DNA of 62,101 nt from Herminiimonas sp. CN (GCF_000622895.1 NZ_AVCC01000009.1:1-62101), one strand, 5' to 3'; counted from the first letter of the stretch, positions 18,076-28,505 are shown. The notes: generated by a model not told the origin, from the sequence alone. Translations and numbers: made by a program.

Positions 18076-18740
18076 TCCAGCAGGCAGGCCAGCGCGGCGC
18101 TGGCGGTGGCGCCGATGTCGCTCAGGAAGTCGGTCGCCATGCCGGCGGCGAAGCGCTGCGGGTCGCCTGATCCCAGCACCAGCAGGCCGAAGGTGTCAGG
18201 CCCGCTGCCGGTGCGCAGCGGGATGATCGCGGTCGATTGTACGCCGGCGGCATCGTCCAGCCAGCGCACCGCGTCGAAATCGTTATTCGCACCGCAATAC
18301 GGCGCGCTCAGGCTTTTGGCAAAAATCATCGCGTCTTCCGCCACGCCTTCGGCAAACCAGGCATGGGCGTAATCCGGCGCCACCCGCCACAGTCGCAGGG
18401 TTGCCTGCGGAACCCCGAAAACGGTTTGCAGGCCGGTCACCAGCACATGCGGCAAATCGACATCGTTGCGCGCTTGTAGCAGCGCACGGGTCCAGCTCTG
18501 GAACTTGTGCGCAATCGCATCGTTGGCCTGGCCGTGATGCAGCAAATCCGACAGTTGCAGCTCCAGCGCCTTGTACTTTTGGCGCATCACTTCCATCTGG
18601 CGCTCCTGCAGCGACAGCGTGCGCCCGGTCAGTGGGCTCGACAGCCGTATCTGCCCCAGCAGCGCGGCATGCTCTTCAAAGAAATCAGGCGTGTTCGACA
18701 GGAATTGCGCAACGGAATGGGAGTCAAGCGGGTTGGTCAT
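18072..18740 (-). CDS. DUF484 family protein
   Basis: 222 residues. FLSNTPDFFEEHAALLGQI and GRTLSLQERQMEVMRQK near the N-terminus are typical of DUF484, followed by a coiled coil and a GAF-like domain (residues 80-220). The biochemical role is unknown. The family usually lies between dapF and xerC. Here it is separated from dapF by two porins and a Sel1 gene, about 4.6 kb, suggesting an insertion in an otherwise conserved block. Confidence 0.88.
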   Translation of the reverse strand: MTNPLDSHSVAQFLSNTPDFFEEHAALLGQIRLSSPLTGRTLSLQERQMEVMRQKYKALELQLSDLLHHGQANDAIAHKFQSWTRALLQARNDVDLPHVLVTGLQTVFGVPQATLRLWRVAPDYAHAWFAEGVAEDAMIFAKSLSAPYCGANNDFDAVRWLDDAAGVQSTAIIPLRTGSGPDTFGLLVLGSGDPQRFAAGMATDFLSDIGATASAALACLLD

Positions 18741-18867
18741 GGAAGAGGGTCGTCAAGGTAAGAGTGGCAGCGAGAACGCGGTGTGCGCAGTATATCGGCG
18801 TTTTTGACCGTTGCGAAGCCGCAGGCACAATGCGCGGGTGCAGACTGCCGCCGCAGCAGGCTTTGAT

Positions 18868-18960
18868 GTTGAATATACTACGATGATGTATTTATTTGTA
18901 TCGCATGTAAATAATGTGGAAATCAGTATGTTATTAACTATACTCCTGATAAATGTATTC
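18868..18960 (-). repeat. Dispersed AT-rich intergenic element, copy 2
   Basis: On the minus strand: left box GGAGTATA (18939-18946), GCATG-type motif, middle block CAAATAAATACATC, right box AGTATATTC ending near 18871. The box-to-box distance is 64 bases. It lies between the porin terminator and the DUF484 gene. Confidence 0.78.
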
Positions 18961-19009
18961 CTGGTGGAAGATGCCGGACGGGTTTTGCGGGCAATGTCGA
19001 TAGCCGCAT

Positions 19010-19054
19010 CGGACAAATAAAACGGGCGCACATGGTTTCCCGTGTGCGCCCGTT
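19010..19054 (-). terminator. Intrinsic terminator of the first porin gene
   Basis: Perfect 12-base stem AACGGGCGCACA/TGTGCGCCCGTT (19021-19054), extendable by a G-T pair around a TTTC loop, followed on the minus strand by TTTTATTTG. It lies about 86 bases after the porin stop. Confidence 0.9.
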
Positions 19055-19140
19055 CAACTTGGTGTTTACCGAAGCATCGACCGAATCGTTGCCGGCCCGG
19101 CGCTGGGCCAGGCAAGCGGTCAGGTCATGTCTTCAGATCA

Positions 19141-20133
19141 TCAGAAGTTGTGTGTGATGCCTACGCCTACGCCATTAGATGAGTCAACATCAGGGGTGGT
19201 GTACTTGGTGCGTGCGATGTCAGCATACAGCGAAGTGCGCTTGGACAGATTGTGCTGGTAGCCGATCGACACTTTCTGGATTTTTTCGAAAGCCAGGCCG
19301 TTGCCAGTGATGGTGCCGTCCACGCCATCTTTGGTCCGGTTGTAAGCCGCCTTGATCAGGCCGGAACCGATTTCATAAGTTCCGGCAACAACCCAGTTTT
19401 TGGCTTTTGGTACGCCAGCAATTTTGGCGTCGCCCTGGTCGTAGCCGAGTGCGATTTTGGCTGGGCCAAATGTGTAGGAGCCGCTGATGCCCCAGATGTT
19501 TGGCTGTACGCCATCAGGTACAAGCGCAGTCAGCTTTTGATAGCCCAGGCCGACATAGATCGGGCCGTTGTTGTAGGCGCCAGCGAGGCCCCAGCCGTTT
19601 TTCTGGCCGGAGACTTCAGACAGTTGCACTTGAGCGCTTGCGTTAAAGCCGCTCATGCTTGGGCTGACGTAGGTTACCGTGTTGCTGATGCGCGGCGTTG
19701 TCAGCGCGTTCAATCCTGGAACGCCGTCGCCTTCGAATGGGTCAATCGCGGCGGAGGAAACCTCGTCGACGATGTTGTAAGTGCGGCCCAGTTTAACGGT
19801 ACCGAAACCGCCGGTCAGGCCGACGATCGATTGACCGCCGAACAATGGGCTTGCAACAGCGGCGCCACCAGGAACATTGGAGTAGCCCCTGACTGCGCCA
19901 GTGTCGGCATTGAAACGGGTTTCGACTTGGAAAATCGCGGACAGGCCGCCACCGAGGTCTTCCGTGCCCTTGAAGCCGAGGCGGCTCTGGTGATTGCCTT
20001 CCAGGCTGGTTGGTGTGCCGGTGACTTTTTCCAGACCCAAGTCCAGCTTACCGTAGATGGTGACTGCGGATTGTGCTTGCGCTGCGCCGGCGGCTGAAGC
20101 CAGCACTGCCAGTGCGATGAGAGTTTTTTTCAT
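19141..20133 (-). CDS. Trimeric outer-membrane porin
   Basis: 330 residues. A signal peptide MKKTLIALAVLASAAGAAQA precedes the mature start QSAVTIYGKLDLGL, typical of betaproteobacterial general porins. RLGFKGTEDLGGGLSAIFQ is the family signature around the first loop, and the protein ends in the beta-signal Phe (GVGITHNF), needed for BAM-dependent insertion. ATG is preceded by AAGGATACG. Its own terminator follows. Selectivity cannot be read from the sequence. Confidence 0.93.
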   Translation of the reverse strand: MKKTLIALAVLASAAGAAQAQSAVTIYGKLDLGLEKVTGTPTSLEGNHQSRLGFKGTEDLGGGLSAIFQVETRFNADTGAVRGYSNVPGGAAVASPLFGGQSIVGLTGGFGTVKLGRTYNIVDEVSSAAIDPFEGDGVPGLNALTTPRISNTVTYVSPSMSGFNASAQVQLSEVSGQKNGWGLAGAYNNGPIYVGLGYQKLTALVPDGVQPNIWGISGSYTFGPAKIALGYDQGDAKIAGVPKAKNWVVAGTYEIGSGLIKAAYNRTKDGVDGTITGNGLAFEKIQKVSIGYQHNLSKRTSLYADIARTKYTTPDVDSSNGVGVGITHNF

Positions 20134-20325
20134 TTTGCGTATCCTTGGTTAAAGAGTTGTGCTCTGAATATCCGAACCTGCCGAATATGTGCATCACTTT
20201 AAGACGTTCTTGCTCAGGACAGCAAAGGATTCGCGCGTTGCATTCAGTATGCCTTGTTAGATGGCGCAATCTGGCGCTCGAACGTTGTTTTTTTATGACG
20301 GCTTTGTGACAAACGGCTTGCAGCA

Positions 20326-20366
20326 TGCAAAAAAAGGGTCTGCATGGTTTCCCATGCAGACCCTTT
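20326..20366 (-). terminator. Intrinsic terminator of the second porin gene
   Basis: Perfect 15-base stem AAAGGGTCTGCATGG/CCATGCAGACCCTTT around TTTC (20333-20366), followed on the minus strand by a run of seven T. The remaining gap to the first porin's start (20134-20325) holds its presumed promoter; no other feature was seen there. Confidence 0.92.
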
Positions 20367-20445
20367 CAACTTGCCAGAAGCAGAGGCTTAATCTGCCGCG
20401 TCACAGCCGGTTACCCGGCATACGCACGGATCAGATCACCCTTGC

Positions 20446-21447
20446 TTAGAAGCTGTGGTGGAGGCCGATGTCGAATGTGTTGACGGACCGGGTGTCAACT
20501 GTCGATGTAGCCAGATTAAACTTGTTCTTGTAGTTGATCGCGTCTGCATACACATAAGTACGCTTGGACAACTTGTATTCGTAGCCGATTGCGAATTTCT
20601 TGGCTTTTTCCGAAACGTTATCAGCACGGGCTTGACCGTAGCCGACCAAAACGTCGCCAGGGCCTGCATTTACGCGGGCGCCGATGGTCCATGCCTTGAT
20701 TTTTTCATCGTCAGTGAATTTTTGCTGCGCGTAGGTTGCCATTAGGTTGGCAATGCCAACGTTGTAGGAACCGGCCAACGACCAGAATTTGGTGTCAACG
20801 TTGTTGCGCTCGTAGGACAACGCGGCAGCGATCGGGCCGTTGTTGTAAGTGCCGGTCAGGGAGTACGGAACATTCGGAGGAGTAACGCCGGCTTGTGCTT
20901 CTTTGGTCGCAACGGAAACGTTAGCTTGGAAGCCGCTCATGACTGGCGAGTTATAGAATACGCCATTCGACCAGCGGTTGCCGGCTGCTTCTGGAGAAAC
21001 GCCGTTTGCCAGTACTGACGAGTTGTAATAGGCGTCGCCCAGATCAGGATTGAATGCGCCGCGATTGCGGGTTGCGCCCCAAGGATCAAACGCGGCTGCG
21101 GTTGCTTGTTTCGCAGTCAATTCGCGGCCGAGTTTGATCGAGCCGAAACCGCCGGCCAGGCCGACAGTGGAACGGCCTTGGAACAGTGGGCGGGTGCCGG
21201 CTTCGTTTGTGCCGGTATCGATGTCAAAGCGTTGTTCGATCTGGAACGTTGCGGACAGACCGCCGCCCAGATCTTCAGTGCCTTTGAAGCCGATGCGGTT
21301 GTTGTCGCCGGATTGCATCGAAGTGGCGATGCCAGTGGTTTTAACGATGCTGGCATCCAGTACGCCGTAGATGGTTACATTCGATTGTGCTTGGGCTACG
21401 CTGGCTACCGAGCCGAGAACTGCCAATGCGATGAGGGTTTTTTTCAT
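20446..21447 (-). CDS. Trimeric outer-membrane porin
   Basis: 333 residues and a close paralogue of the preceding porin. Signal peptide MKKTLIALAVLGSVASVAQA, mature start QSNVTIYGVLDASI, then IGFKGTEDLGGGLSATFQIE and a C-terminal beta-signal ending in LHHSF. ATG at 21447 follows GGAGATACAA, so the longer upstream open frame is not used. It is a separate transcription unit with its own terminator. Confidence 0.93.
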   Translation of the reverse strand: MKKTLIALAVLGSVASVAQAQSNVTIYGVLDASIVKTTGIATSMQSGDNNRIGFKGTEDLGGGLSATFQIEQRFDIDTGTNEAGTRPLFQGRSTVGLAGGFGSIKLGRELTAKQATAAAFDPWGATRNRGAFNPDLGDAYYNSSVLANGVSPEAAGNRWSNGVFYNSPVMSGFQANVSVATKEAQAGVTPPNVPYSLTGTYNNGPIAAALSYERNNVDTKFWSLAGSYNVGIANLMATYAQQKFTDDEKIKAWTIGARVNAGPGDVLVGYGQARADNVSEKAKKFAIGYEYKLSKRTYVYADAINYKNKFNLATSTVDTRSVNTFDIGLHHSF

Positions 21448-21815
21448 TTGTATCTCCAAAAGAAAACTAGTGGTCTGTGGATCCGTTTGTTGCGGACAGG
21501 TTAGAAGATAGGGATGAATGACAGCGTCGCAGCAGGATTGGTGCGTTGGCTTTTGATGCATTTGATAAATATGTATAACTGTCGCAGGTTGTGGTTTTTT
21601 GGAAACATATTATGTTGACTTCGATCAGAAGTACGACCTTGTATTTGTGCTCATGTTGGCATTCGGGCGTTTTTGCCGCTGAGCGATTTATGGTGTGGCG
21701 TGGTAGATTGTTGTTTTAAGAATACAGTTGTTGTGATTTTATCCGCTGATTTCCTGTAAATGTTTGATGGGGAAGCAATTTTTGATGTGCATTATTTTTT
21801 GGAAATGTTGCGACT
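21448..21815. other. Divergent intergenic region between a porin and the Sel1 gene
   Basis: Over 360 AT-rich bases carrying the promoters of two divergent genes. A short palindrome AACATATTATGTT (about 21604-21616) stands out and could be an operator. It superficially resembles the dispersed element but lacks the conserved spacing. No gene is supported. Confidence 0.4.
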
Positions 21816-23360
21816 ATGGCCACGCGTGAAGAGCTGGCGCTGATCCGGGGGGCGCGCGCCGGAGAGGTTGCCGCGCAATTGGCGCTGGGCACGCGCTACC
21901 TGTTCGGCGGCGGCGGCTTGCCGCAGAGCCTGCCAACCGCGCTGCATTGGCTGGAGCGGGCGGCGCGCCAGGACGAGAGCGCCGCCTGGATGCTGATCGG
22001 CAGCCATGTTCCGGTCGAAACGGTACGCCTGGCTGCCAAGCCGCTGTCTTACCTGCCCTGGTATGAAAAGGCTTTCGATGCCGGCGTATTGCCGGCCGGG
22101 CTGGTATTTGCCAGTCTGGTGCTGGAGAGCGCCAGCGCGCCGCAGCCGGCCTTGCGCGACAAGGCGTTGCAGGCGCTGCAGGCGGCGGCGCAGGCCGGGA
22201 TCGCCGATGCGCAGTGGCTATTGGCCCGCCAGGCCGGCCTTGGGGCGGCAGCGCCGGAATCCGCGCCGGCGCTGGCGGGGGCGGATCAGACGCCGCTGGC
22301 GTGGGCTGGCCGTGCTGCCGATGGCGGCGTGGCGCAGGCGCAGCAGGCGCTGGCCGAACATGCATGGGCCGAATCGGACTGGGGCGGATTTCTGCATCGC
22401 GCATTGCCGCTGGCGCGCGCGCTGGTCGATGGCGTTGCCCTTATTGCCGAGGCGGATGCGCCGGAAGTACTGAAAGCGCAGGCGCAGCGGCTGGCTGCGA
22501 GCGAAGTGAGATTGTTGTCGCGCGCCGGGCAGGCGCTGTCCTGCACCGAACATGCCGATGCGGCGCTGATGCAGCGCTGCTGGGAGCTGGCCGCTTATGC
22601 CGGGGATCGTGAGGCGCAACTGGCGCTCGGTCTGTGGCTGGCGCGGATCGACAGCGACGGTGCGCGAGCCGCCATGGCGCCGGGTTCCGCGCATTACAGG
22701 AAGGCGATCGGCTGGCTCACGCGGGCCGGCGAGCAAGGTTCGGCCGAGGCTTGGTTTGCCTTGTCGCGGGTTTATCTGAAGGCGGAGTTTTCACAGCGCA
22801 GCCTGGCCGACGCCCGGCGCTATCTGGAACATGCGGCCGAAATGGGGCATTGCGCGGCGCAACTGGAATGCGGTGCGGCGGCCTGGCGCAGCCGCCGCGA
22901 GGAGGTTTCGAACGACGTGCGCGCCGCCTACTGGCTGCAAAAGGCGGCTGCGCAGGGCAGCCGGGAAGCCTTGCTGCTGCTGGCCAAGGTTGCCGCGCCG
23001 GCGGCCCCGACGGCATGGGCGGTGGCGGCGCAGCAGCATGTGACGCGCGAGATGCGCGCGGCCCAGCCGTTTCTGGCCGCGCGCATCGAGCTGGCGGCGC
23101 TGTTCGGGCTGTCGCGGGCGGAAGCATTGCTGATCGACCTGAATCTGGCCGATTGCGGCCATTGCCTGCAGGTCGATATCCGGGCCCAGAACGCGCGCAG
23201 CAAGCGCCGTTTGATCCTGTTGCAAACCGGCGAGGAATTGCAGGCATTGCACCGCATCAAGCGCATTTTCGAGGACGTCGATTGCGGGCCGACCGGACCG
23301 GAAGGCAATTACCGCCAGAGGCAATACCGGTTGAAGGCTTTGCTGGCGGATACGGAGTAG
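21816..23360 (+). CDS. Sel1-like repeat (tetratricopeptide-type) protein
   Basis: 514 residues. Repeated Sel1-like helices are visible: AAQLALGTRYLFGGG and PTALHWLERAARQ, then GSAEAWFALSRVYLK, DARRYLEHAAEMGHCAAQLE and AAYWLQKAAAQGSREALLLL. There is no signal peptide. The C-terminal 100 residues do not follow the repeat. Such proteins scaffold protein complexes; no partner can be named. It sits alone between a porin and dapF, in the segment that separates dapF from its usual DUF484 neighbour. Confidence 0.82.
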   Translation: MATREELALIRGARAGEVAAQLALGTRYLFGGGGLPQSLPTALHWLERAARQDESAAWMLIGSHVPVETVRLAAKPLSYLPWYEKAFDAGVLPAGLVFASLVLESASAPQPALRDKALQALQAAAQAGIADAQWLLARQAGLGAAAPESAPALAGADQTPLAWAGRAADGGVAQAQQALAEHAWAESDWGGFLHRALPLARALVDGVALIAEADAPEVLKAQAQRLAASEVRLLSRAGQALSCTEHADAALMQRCWELAAYAGDREAQLALGLWLARIDSDGARAAMAPGSAHYRKAIGWLTRAGEQGSAEAWFALSRVYLKAEFSQRSLADARRYLEHAAEMGHCAAQLECGAAAWRSRREEVSNDVRAAYWLQKAAAQGSREALLLLAKVAAPAAPTAWAVAAQQHVTREMRAAQPFLAARIELAALFGLSRAEALLIDLNLADCGHCLQVDIRAQNARSKRRLILLQTGEELQALHRIKRIFEDVDCGPTGPEGNYRQRQYRLKALLADTE

Positions 23361-23387
23361 GAAGCAAGACAGCCTCTAGGCGGATTT

Positions 23388-24245
23388 TCAATCAGGGATC
23401 TCGATTTCACCCTCGAACACCGTTACTGCCGGGCCGGTCAGCAGCACCGGCTGGCTCGGGCCGGCCCAGGCAATCGACAGTTCGCCGCCGCGCATGCTGA
23501 CTTGCACTGGCGCATCGAGCAGGCCGCGCCGGATTCCCGCGACCGCCGCGGCGCAGGCGCCGGTGCCGCAGGCCAGGGTTTCGCCGGTGCCGCGCTCGAA
23601 CACCCGCAGCGCGATGTGATGGCGGTCGATGATCTGCATGAAACCGGCATTGACCCGCTTCGGAAAGCGCGGGTGACGCTCGATCTGCGGGCCGTCGGCG
23701 GCGACCGGCGCCTGTTCGGCGTCGGCCACCACCTGCACCGCATGCGGGTTGCCCATCGAAACCACCGAGACCCAGGCGGTGGCGTCGTCGATCTCCAGCG
23801 GCCATAGGGTATCGCTGCCTTCAGTCTTGCCTTGCAGGCCGTGCGCGTCGAACGGCACCTGCGCCGGGGCCAATACCGGTGCGCCCATGTTGACGGTGAT
23901 GCGGCCGTCGGCTTCGAGCCGCGGCTCGATCACGCCGGACAGGGTTTGCACCCGGATGCTGCGCTTGGCGGTCAAGCCCTTGTCGGTGACGAAGCGCACG
24001 AAGGCGCGCGCACCGTTGCCGCACTGTTCGACTTCGCCGCCGTCGGCGTTGTAAATCCGGTAGCGGAAGTCGACTTCCGGCGTTGGCGCCGGTTCCACCA
24101 CCAGTATCTGGTCGGCGCCGATGCCGAAGCGGCGGTCGGCGATGAATTGCCATTGCGCCGGCGTGAAGTCGATCTGCTGGCGGATCGCGTCGATCACCAC
24201 GAAATCGTTCCCGGCGCCGTGCATCTTGGTAAATTTTATTTTCAT
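23388..24245 (-). CDS. dapF: Diaminopimelate epimerase DapF
   Basis: 285 residues. Converts LL- to meso-diaminopimelate for lysine and peptidoglycan synthesis. The two catalytic cysteines are Cys75 ([12 protein letters not shown]) and Cys226 ([13 protein letters not shown]). The N-terminal [16 protein letters not shown] is a family hallmark. ATG at 24245 gives a normal-length enzyme; the longer open frame upstream runs through the dispersed element. It lies downstream of the two acyltransferase genes on the same strand. Confidence 0.96.
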   Translation of the reverse strand: MKIKFTKMHGAGNDFVVIDAIRQQIDFTPAQWQFIADRRFGIGADQILVVEPAPTPEVDFRYRIYNADGGEVEQCGNGARAFVRFVTDKGLTAKRSIRVQTLSGVIEPRLEADGRITVNMGAPVLAPAQVPFDAHGLQGKTEGSDTLWPLEIDDATAWVSVVSMGNPHAVQVVADAEQAPVAADGPQIERHPRFPKRVNAGFMQIIDRHHIALRVFERGTGETLACGTGACAAAVAGIRRGLLDAPVQVSMRGGELSIAWAGPSQPVLLTGPAVTVFEGEIEIPD

Positions 24246-24251
24246 TTTATA

Positions 24252-24322
24252 TTGGGTATGCGTAAAAAATATGCTTTTCTCGCATATTTTCAGGCGAGAT
24301 TTAAAAATACAGTGCCGTGTAC
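24252..24322 (+). repeat. Dispersed AT-rich intergenic element, copy 3 (divergent)
   Basis: Left box GGGTATG (24254-24260), middle block AAAAATACA and a weak right box TGTACG at 62 bases from GTAT. It contains a perfect hairpin AAAATATGC/GCATATTTT (24266-24290). It lies between dapF and the acyltransferase stop, so it forms part of the dapF leader. It is the least certain member of the family. Confidence 0.5.
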
Positions 24323-24324
24323 GA

Positions 24325-25206
24325 TCAGCTTGCGGAGGCCCGCTCATACACGCTCGAGACCCCCGGCGGGCGCGTCTTGAAGCGTTTGTGGGCCCAGAAA
24401 TATTCGGCCGGCGCTTCCATTATGCGTTGTTCTATGAAGGCGTTCATCGCGCGGGTGGCCGCAATCAGGTCGGCGCCGGGGTAGTCCTCCACGGCGGAAT
24501 AAAACCGTACCTGCCAGCCCTGGTAATGCGGCAGATAGGTGGCGACGACCGGGATCACCTGGGCCCCGGTCATGTCGGCAATCCGGGCCGGGGCCGTCAG
24601 GGTGGCGGCGGGGATGCCGAAAAACGGCACGAATTCGGCATCCCGGGCGCCGAAATCCATGTCCGGCAGCATGAAAAACGGCACCCGCTGGCGCATCGCG
24701 CGAATGATGGGTTTGACGCCTTCGCCGCGGGAGAACAATTGCACCGGACGAAAGCGCGAGCGGCCGCGGCGCAGTGCAGCGTCAAATACCCGACTGCGCT
24801 GCGCGGTATAGATCGAGCACAGCGAGGATTCCAGCATCACCGCGACCCCGGCCACATCGAGGCCGACAAAGTGCGGGCACAGCAGGATGGTCGGCCGGGC
24901 CGCGATCGCATCCACCGGTACCTGCGGCACGACCCGGATCAGCCGGCGCAGGCGCGCCTCCGATGCCCACCACAGGATGCCGCGCTCCAGCACGCTGCGG
25001 GCATACGCCTGGAAGTGCTGTTTGGCAATGGCGGTGCGCTCGGCCTCGCTCAAGTCCGGCAGGCACAGGCGCAAATTGGTCAGCGTGATATGGCGGCGCG
25101 CGCGCAGCAGCACGAACAGCAGGCGGCCGACGCCTTCGCCCAGCCGTCCCAGCAGCGGCAGCGGCAGCCAGTGCAGCAGCCACATCAGGCCCAGCAACAG
25201 CCTCAT
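24325..25206 (-). CDS. LpxL/HtrB-family lipid A acyltransferase
   Basis: 293 residues. Late acyltransferase expected to add a secondary acyl chain to Kdo-lipid A at the inner membrane. An N-terminal hydrophobic segment ([18 protein letters not shown]) anchors it. The catalytic HX4D motif is HFVGLD, and [18 protein letters not shown] is a second family block. The start overlaps the upstream paralogue's stop in an ATGA junction, so the pair is translationally coupled. Confidence 0.9.
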   Translation of the reverse strand: MRLLLGLMWLLHWLPLPLLGRLGEGVGRLLFVLLRARRHITLTNLRLCLPDLSEAERTAIAKQHFQAYARSVLERGILWWASEARLRRLIRVVPQVPVDAIAARPTILLCPHFVGLDVAGVAVMLESSLCSIYTAQRSRVFDAALRRGRSRFRPVQLFSRGEGVKPIIRAMRQRVPFFMLPDMDFGARDAEFVPFFGIPAATLTAPARIADMTGAQVIPVVATYLPHYQGWQVRFYSAVEDYPGADLIAATRAMNAFIEQRIMEAPAEYFWAHKRFKTRPPGVSSVYERASAS

Positions 25207-26069
25207 GCCTGTGGCTCCGCAACCGCAGTCGCCGCAGCGGGTGGCATCACGCCGCCCGGAATCTTGTAGCGGTTGTAGCTCCAGAAATACTGCGCCGGAC
25301 AGCGCGCGATCAGCTGTTCCATCGCGCGGTTGATGGCGGCGGCCTGGGTTTCCGGCGTCCCGCCCAGCGTTTCCTCGAATGGGACGAAGCGAAGCACGTA
25401 GCCGCGCCCGAACGGCAGCCGCTCCGCATACGTCAGAAGGATCGGCGCGCCCGACATCTGATGCAGTTTGGCCGGCAAGGTCATCGTGTACGCCGGCTTG
25501 CCGAAAAAATCGGCCCACACGCCTTCGCCGTTTTGCGGCACCTGGTCCGGCAGCAGGCCGATCGCGCCGCCTTTTTTCAAACACTTGAACAAGGCCCGCA
25601 CCCCGGACAGGTTGGCTGCGGCCAGCGACAGGTTTCCACGCGCGCGCGCGCCTTCGATCAGCGGTTTCAGCGCATCCTTGCGCGGCGGCCGGTACATTAC
25701 GGTCAGCGGCGTTCTGGTAGCGACAAACTGGGCGGTGATTTCGAAGCAGCCCAGGTGCGGGGTCAGGAAAATTATCCCTTGTTTTGCATCGAGCGCGCTT
25801 TGCACCAGTTCCCAGTTTTCGACTTTGACGCAGCGCAGCACCCGCGCCTGCGGCGCGCACCAGATGAAGGGCAGCTCCAGGATGCTCTTGCCGGCTTCGC
25901 GGATGGCCGCATTGCGGTGCGCGTCGTGGCCGGCGCGGCGGATATTCTCCGACAAAAGGCGGCGGTAGGACGGCGAGGCCAGATAGGCCAGCCAGCCCAG
26001 CGCGGCGCCGAGCGCGTGCAGCGCGGATAGCGGAAGGTGTGACAACAGGCGAAACAGGATGACGAGCAT
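25203..26069 (-). CDS. LpxL/HtrB-family lipid A acyltransferase (paralogue)
   Basis: 288 residues from ATG at 26069. The hydrophobic N-terminus (MLVILFRLLSHLPLSALHAL) is followed by the motif HLGCFE, an HX4E variant that is also catalytically acceptable in this family. GLLPDQVPQNGEGVWADFFG is a conserved block. Two adjacent paralogues suggest that each adds a different secondary chain, or that one acts on another acceptor such as an ornithine lipid (inference). It is divergent from metK. Confidence 0.88.
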   Translation of the reverse strand: MLVILFRLLSHLPLSALHALGAALGWLAYLASPSYRRLLSENIRRAGHDAHRNAAIREAGKSILELPFIWCAPQARVLRCVKVENWELVQSALDAKQGIIFLTPHLGCFEITAQFVATRTPLTVMYRPPRKDALKPLIEGARARGNLSLAAANLSGVRALFKCLKKGGAIGLLPDQVPQNGEGVWADFFGKPAYTMTLPAKLHQMSGAPILLTYAERLPFGRGYVLRFVPFEETLGGTPETQAAAINRAMEQLIARCPAQYFWSYNRYKIPGGVMPPAAATAVAEPQA

Positions 26070-26130
26070 GATGAAAGGGGCTGACTTTACCGATTGCGAG
26101 CAAGAGGCGTAAAATATCACATTGCAGTAT

Positions 26131-26239
26131 CCGCCGAGTTAACAGAGACAACTTGCGAGGCGGCATATAAATTTCGCTAAAGCGTCGCAGGCTCATTGGA
26201 TTGGCCGCGACATTGCCAACACCGTCATAGGAGCCTGTC
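26131..26239 (+). promoter_or_regulatory. Structured leader of metK with a possible Shine-Dalgarno switch
   Basis: Two stem-loops can be drawn: CCGCC-GAGTT with AACTT-GGCGG (26131-26163), and GTCGC-A-GGC with GCC-GCGAC (26184-26211). The second hairpin holds CAGGCTC (26188-26194), the exact complement of GAGCCTG (26231-26237), which overlaps the metK ribosome binding site TAGGAG. The two pairings are mutually exclusive, the layout expected of a translational riboswitch or attenuator. I do not recognise a named family; ligand control by the methyl cycle is inference. Confidence 0.5.
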
Positions 26240-27403
<1,164 letters not shown>

Positions 27404-27410
27404 CCGTCAA

Positions 27411-28355
27411 ATGCCACGCGCCGGAACCATCGTGCGCCGCCGGCCGCCTTGCCGGGTTCGCTGCTGCATTGCGGTTGGGCTGGCGCTGCTCGGTTTGAGC
27501 GGCGCCGCCAGTCCGGCACAAGCCGAGACGGCGCCGGACTGGTGCCAGCGCCTGTCGAACCGCTTGCACAGCGTGTCGCTTGCGAGTTGCCTCAATAGCG
27601 GCTTGCTGCCGACCGGCGTCAAATCGCATAAGGGTTTTCCGATTCTTGCGCGCGATATCGCGCCGGCGAACAGCAAGAACGCAAGCAAGGCCGCGCCGCC
27701 GCTGCGCATCCTGTTGATCGGCGGCATACACGGCGATGAATTGACCTCGGTATCCATCGTGTTTCGGTGGCTGCAGTGGGCGCAGATGCCGCCGGCGCAG
27801 ATGTTTCGCTGGAAAATAGTGCCGGTGGTCAATCCGGATGGCTTGCTGGCCACAAAACCGAGCCGCGTCAATGCGCACGGAGTTGATCTTAATCGCAACT
27901 TCCCGACGCCAAATTGGCAAGCCGAGGCGCCGCGTTACTGGGCTCAAACAACCCGCAGCGATCCGCGCCGCTTTCCCGGCACCGCGCCGTTGTCGGAGCC
28001 GGAAAGCCGCTGGGTGCAAAAAGAAATCGAGCGCTTCCGGCCGCAGCTGATCGTCTCGGTGCACGCACCGTTCGGCGTCCTCGATTTTGATGGAGCGGAG
28101 AAGCCGCCGCAACGCTTCGGCCACCTGATCTACAACCGCGTCGGCATCTATCCCGGGTCGCTCGGCAATTACGGCGGCCTGCACAAGAACATCCCGGTCA
28201 TCACCATCGAATTGCCTAACGCCCGTGCCATGCCGCCGGACGCGGAAGTGCAGCGCATCTGGCAGGACATGTTGGACTGGATACAGCGCAATCTGCCGGC
28301 GCAGGCGCCGCCGCTGGAAGCATCGACTGCCGCATCGCGGAAACTGGCGCAATAG
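27411..28355 (+). CDS. M14-family zinc carboxypeptidase, MpaA-like
   Basis: 314 residues from ATG at 27411, with a signal peptide (CCIAVGLALLGLSGAASPAQA) indicating export to the periplasm. The zinc ligand motif HGDE (GGIHGDELTS) and NAHGVDLNRNFP, plus VTIELPNA near the C-terminus, identify an M14 peptidase. MpaA cleaves the gamma-D-Glu-diaminopimelate bond of murein peptides. Here the signal peptide suggests action on peptidoglycan or peptides in the periplasm. It starts seven bases after metK and is probably co-transcribed. Confidence 0.8.
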   Translation: MPRAGTIVRRRPPCRVRCCIAVGLALLGLSGAASPAQAETAPDWCQRLSNRLHSVSLASCLNSGLLPTGVKSHKGFPILARDIAPANSKNASKAAPPLRILLIGGIHGDELTSVSIVFRWLQWAQMPPAQMFRWKIVPVVNPDGLLATKPSRVNAHGVDLNRNFPTPNWQAEAPRYWAQTTRSDPRRFPGTAPLSEPESRWVQKEIERFRPQLIVSVHAPFGVLDFDGAEKPPQRFGHLIYNRVGIYPGSLGNYGGLHKNIPVITIELPNARAMPPDAEVQRIWQDMLDWIQRNLPAQAPPLEASTAASRKLAQ

Positions 28356-28393
28356 AAAAGTTTACAGGCTTTTTATCTGGGATATAATTCCAC

Positions 28394-28475
28394 TCCCCAA
28401 GGAGCGTTGCAGTACTGTTTATCCCGGATGAACGGTATCAGGCTTGGGCAATTCTTACCGCAACTGCGCTCACGT
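28394..28475 (+). ncRNA. S-adenosylhomocysteine (SAH) riboswitch
   Basis: Stem P1 pairs CCCAAG (28396-28401) with CTTGGG (28443-28448). P2 is a 13-base hairpin, GTACTGTTTATCC with GGATGAACGGTAT, closed with a few G-T pairs. The pseudoknot pairs GAGCG (28402-28406) with CGCTC (28467-28471). The conserved GGAGCGTTGC and GCGCTCACG elements match the SAH riboswitch family known upstream of ahcY in proteobacteria. SAH binding should switch ahcY on to clear the inhibitory product. Confidence 0.92.
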
Positions 28476-28505
28476 TTCTTTTTTTCTAACTGAAAGGAGG
28501 GCGTG

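Noticed and set aside
21560..21650. Tenth copy of the dispersed repeat
   Set aside because: It has GTAT, GGAAACATAT and GTATTTG, but the middle block and right box are at wrong distances (18 and 57 bases against about 42 and 63).
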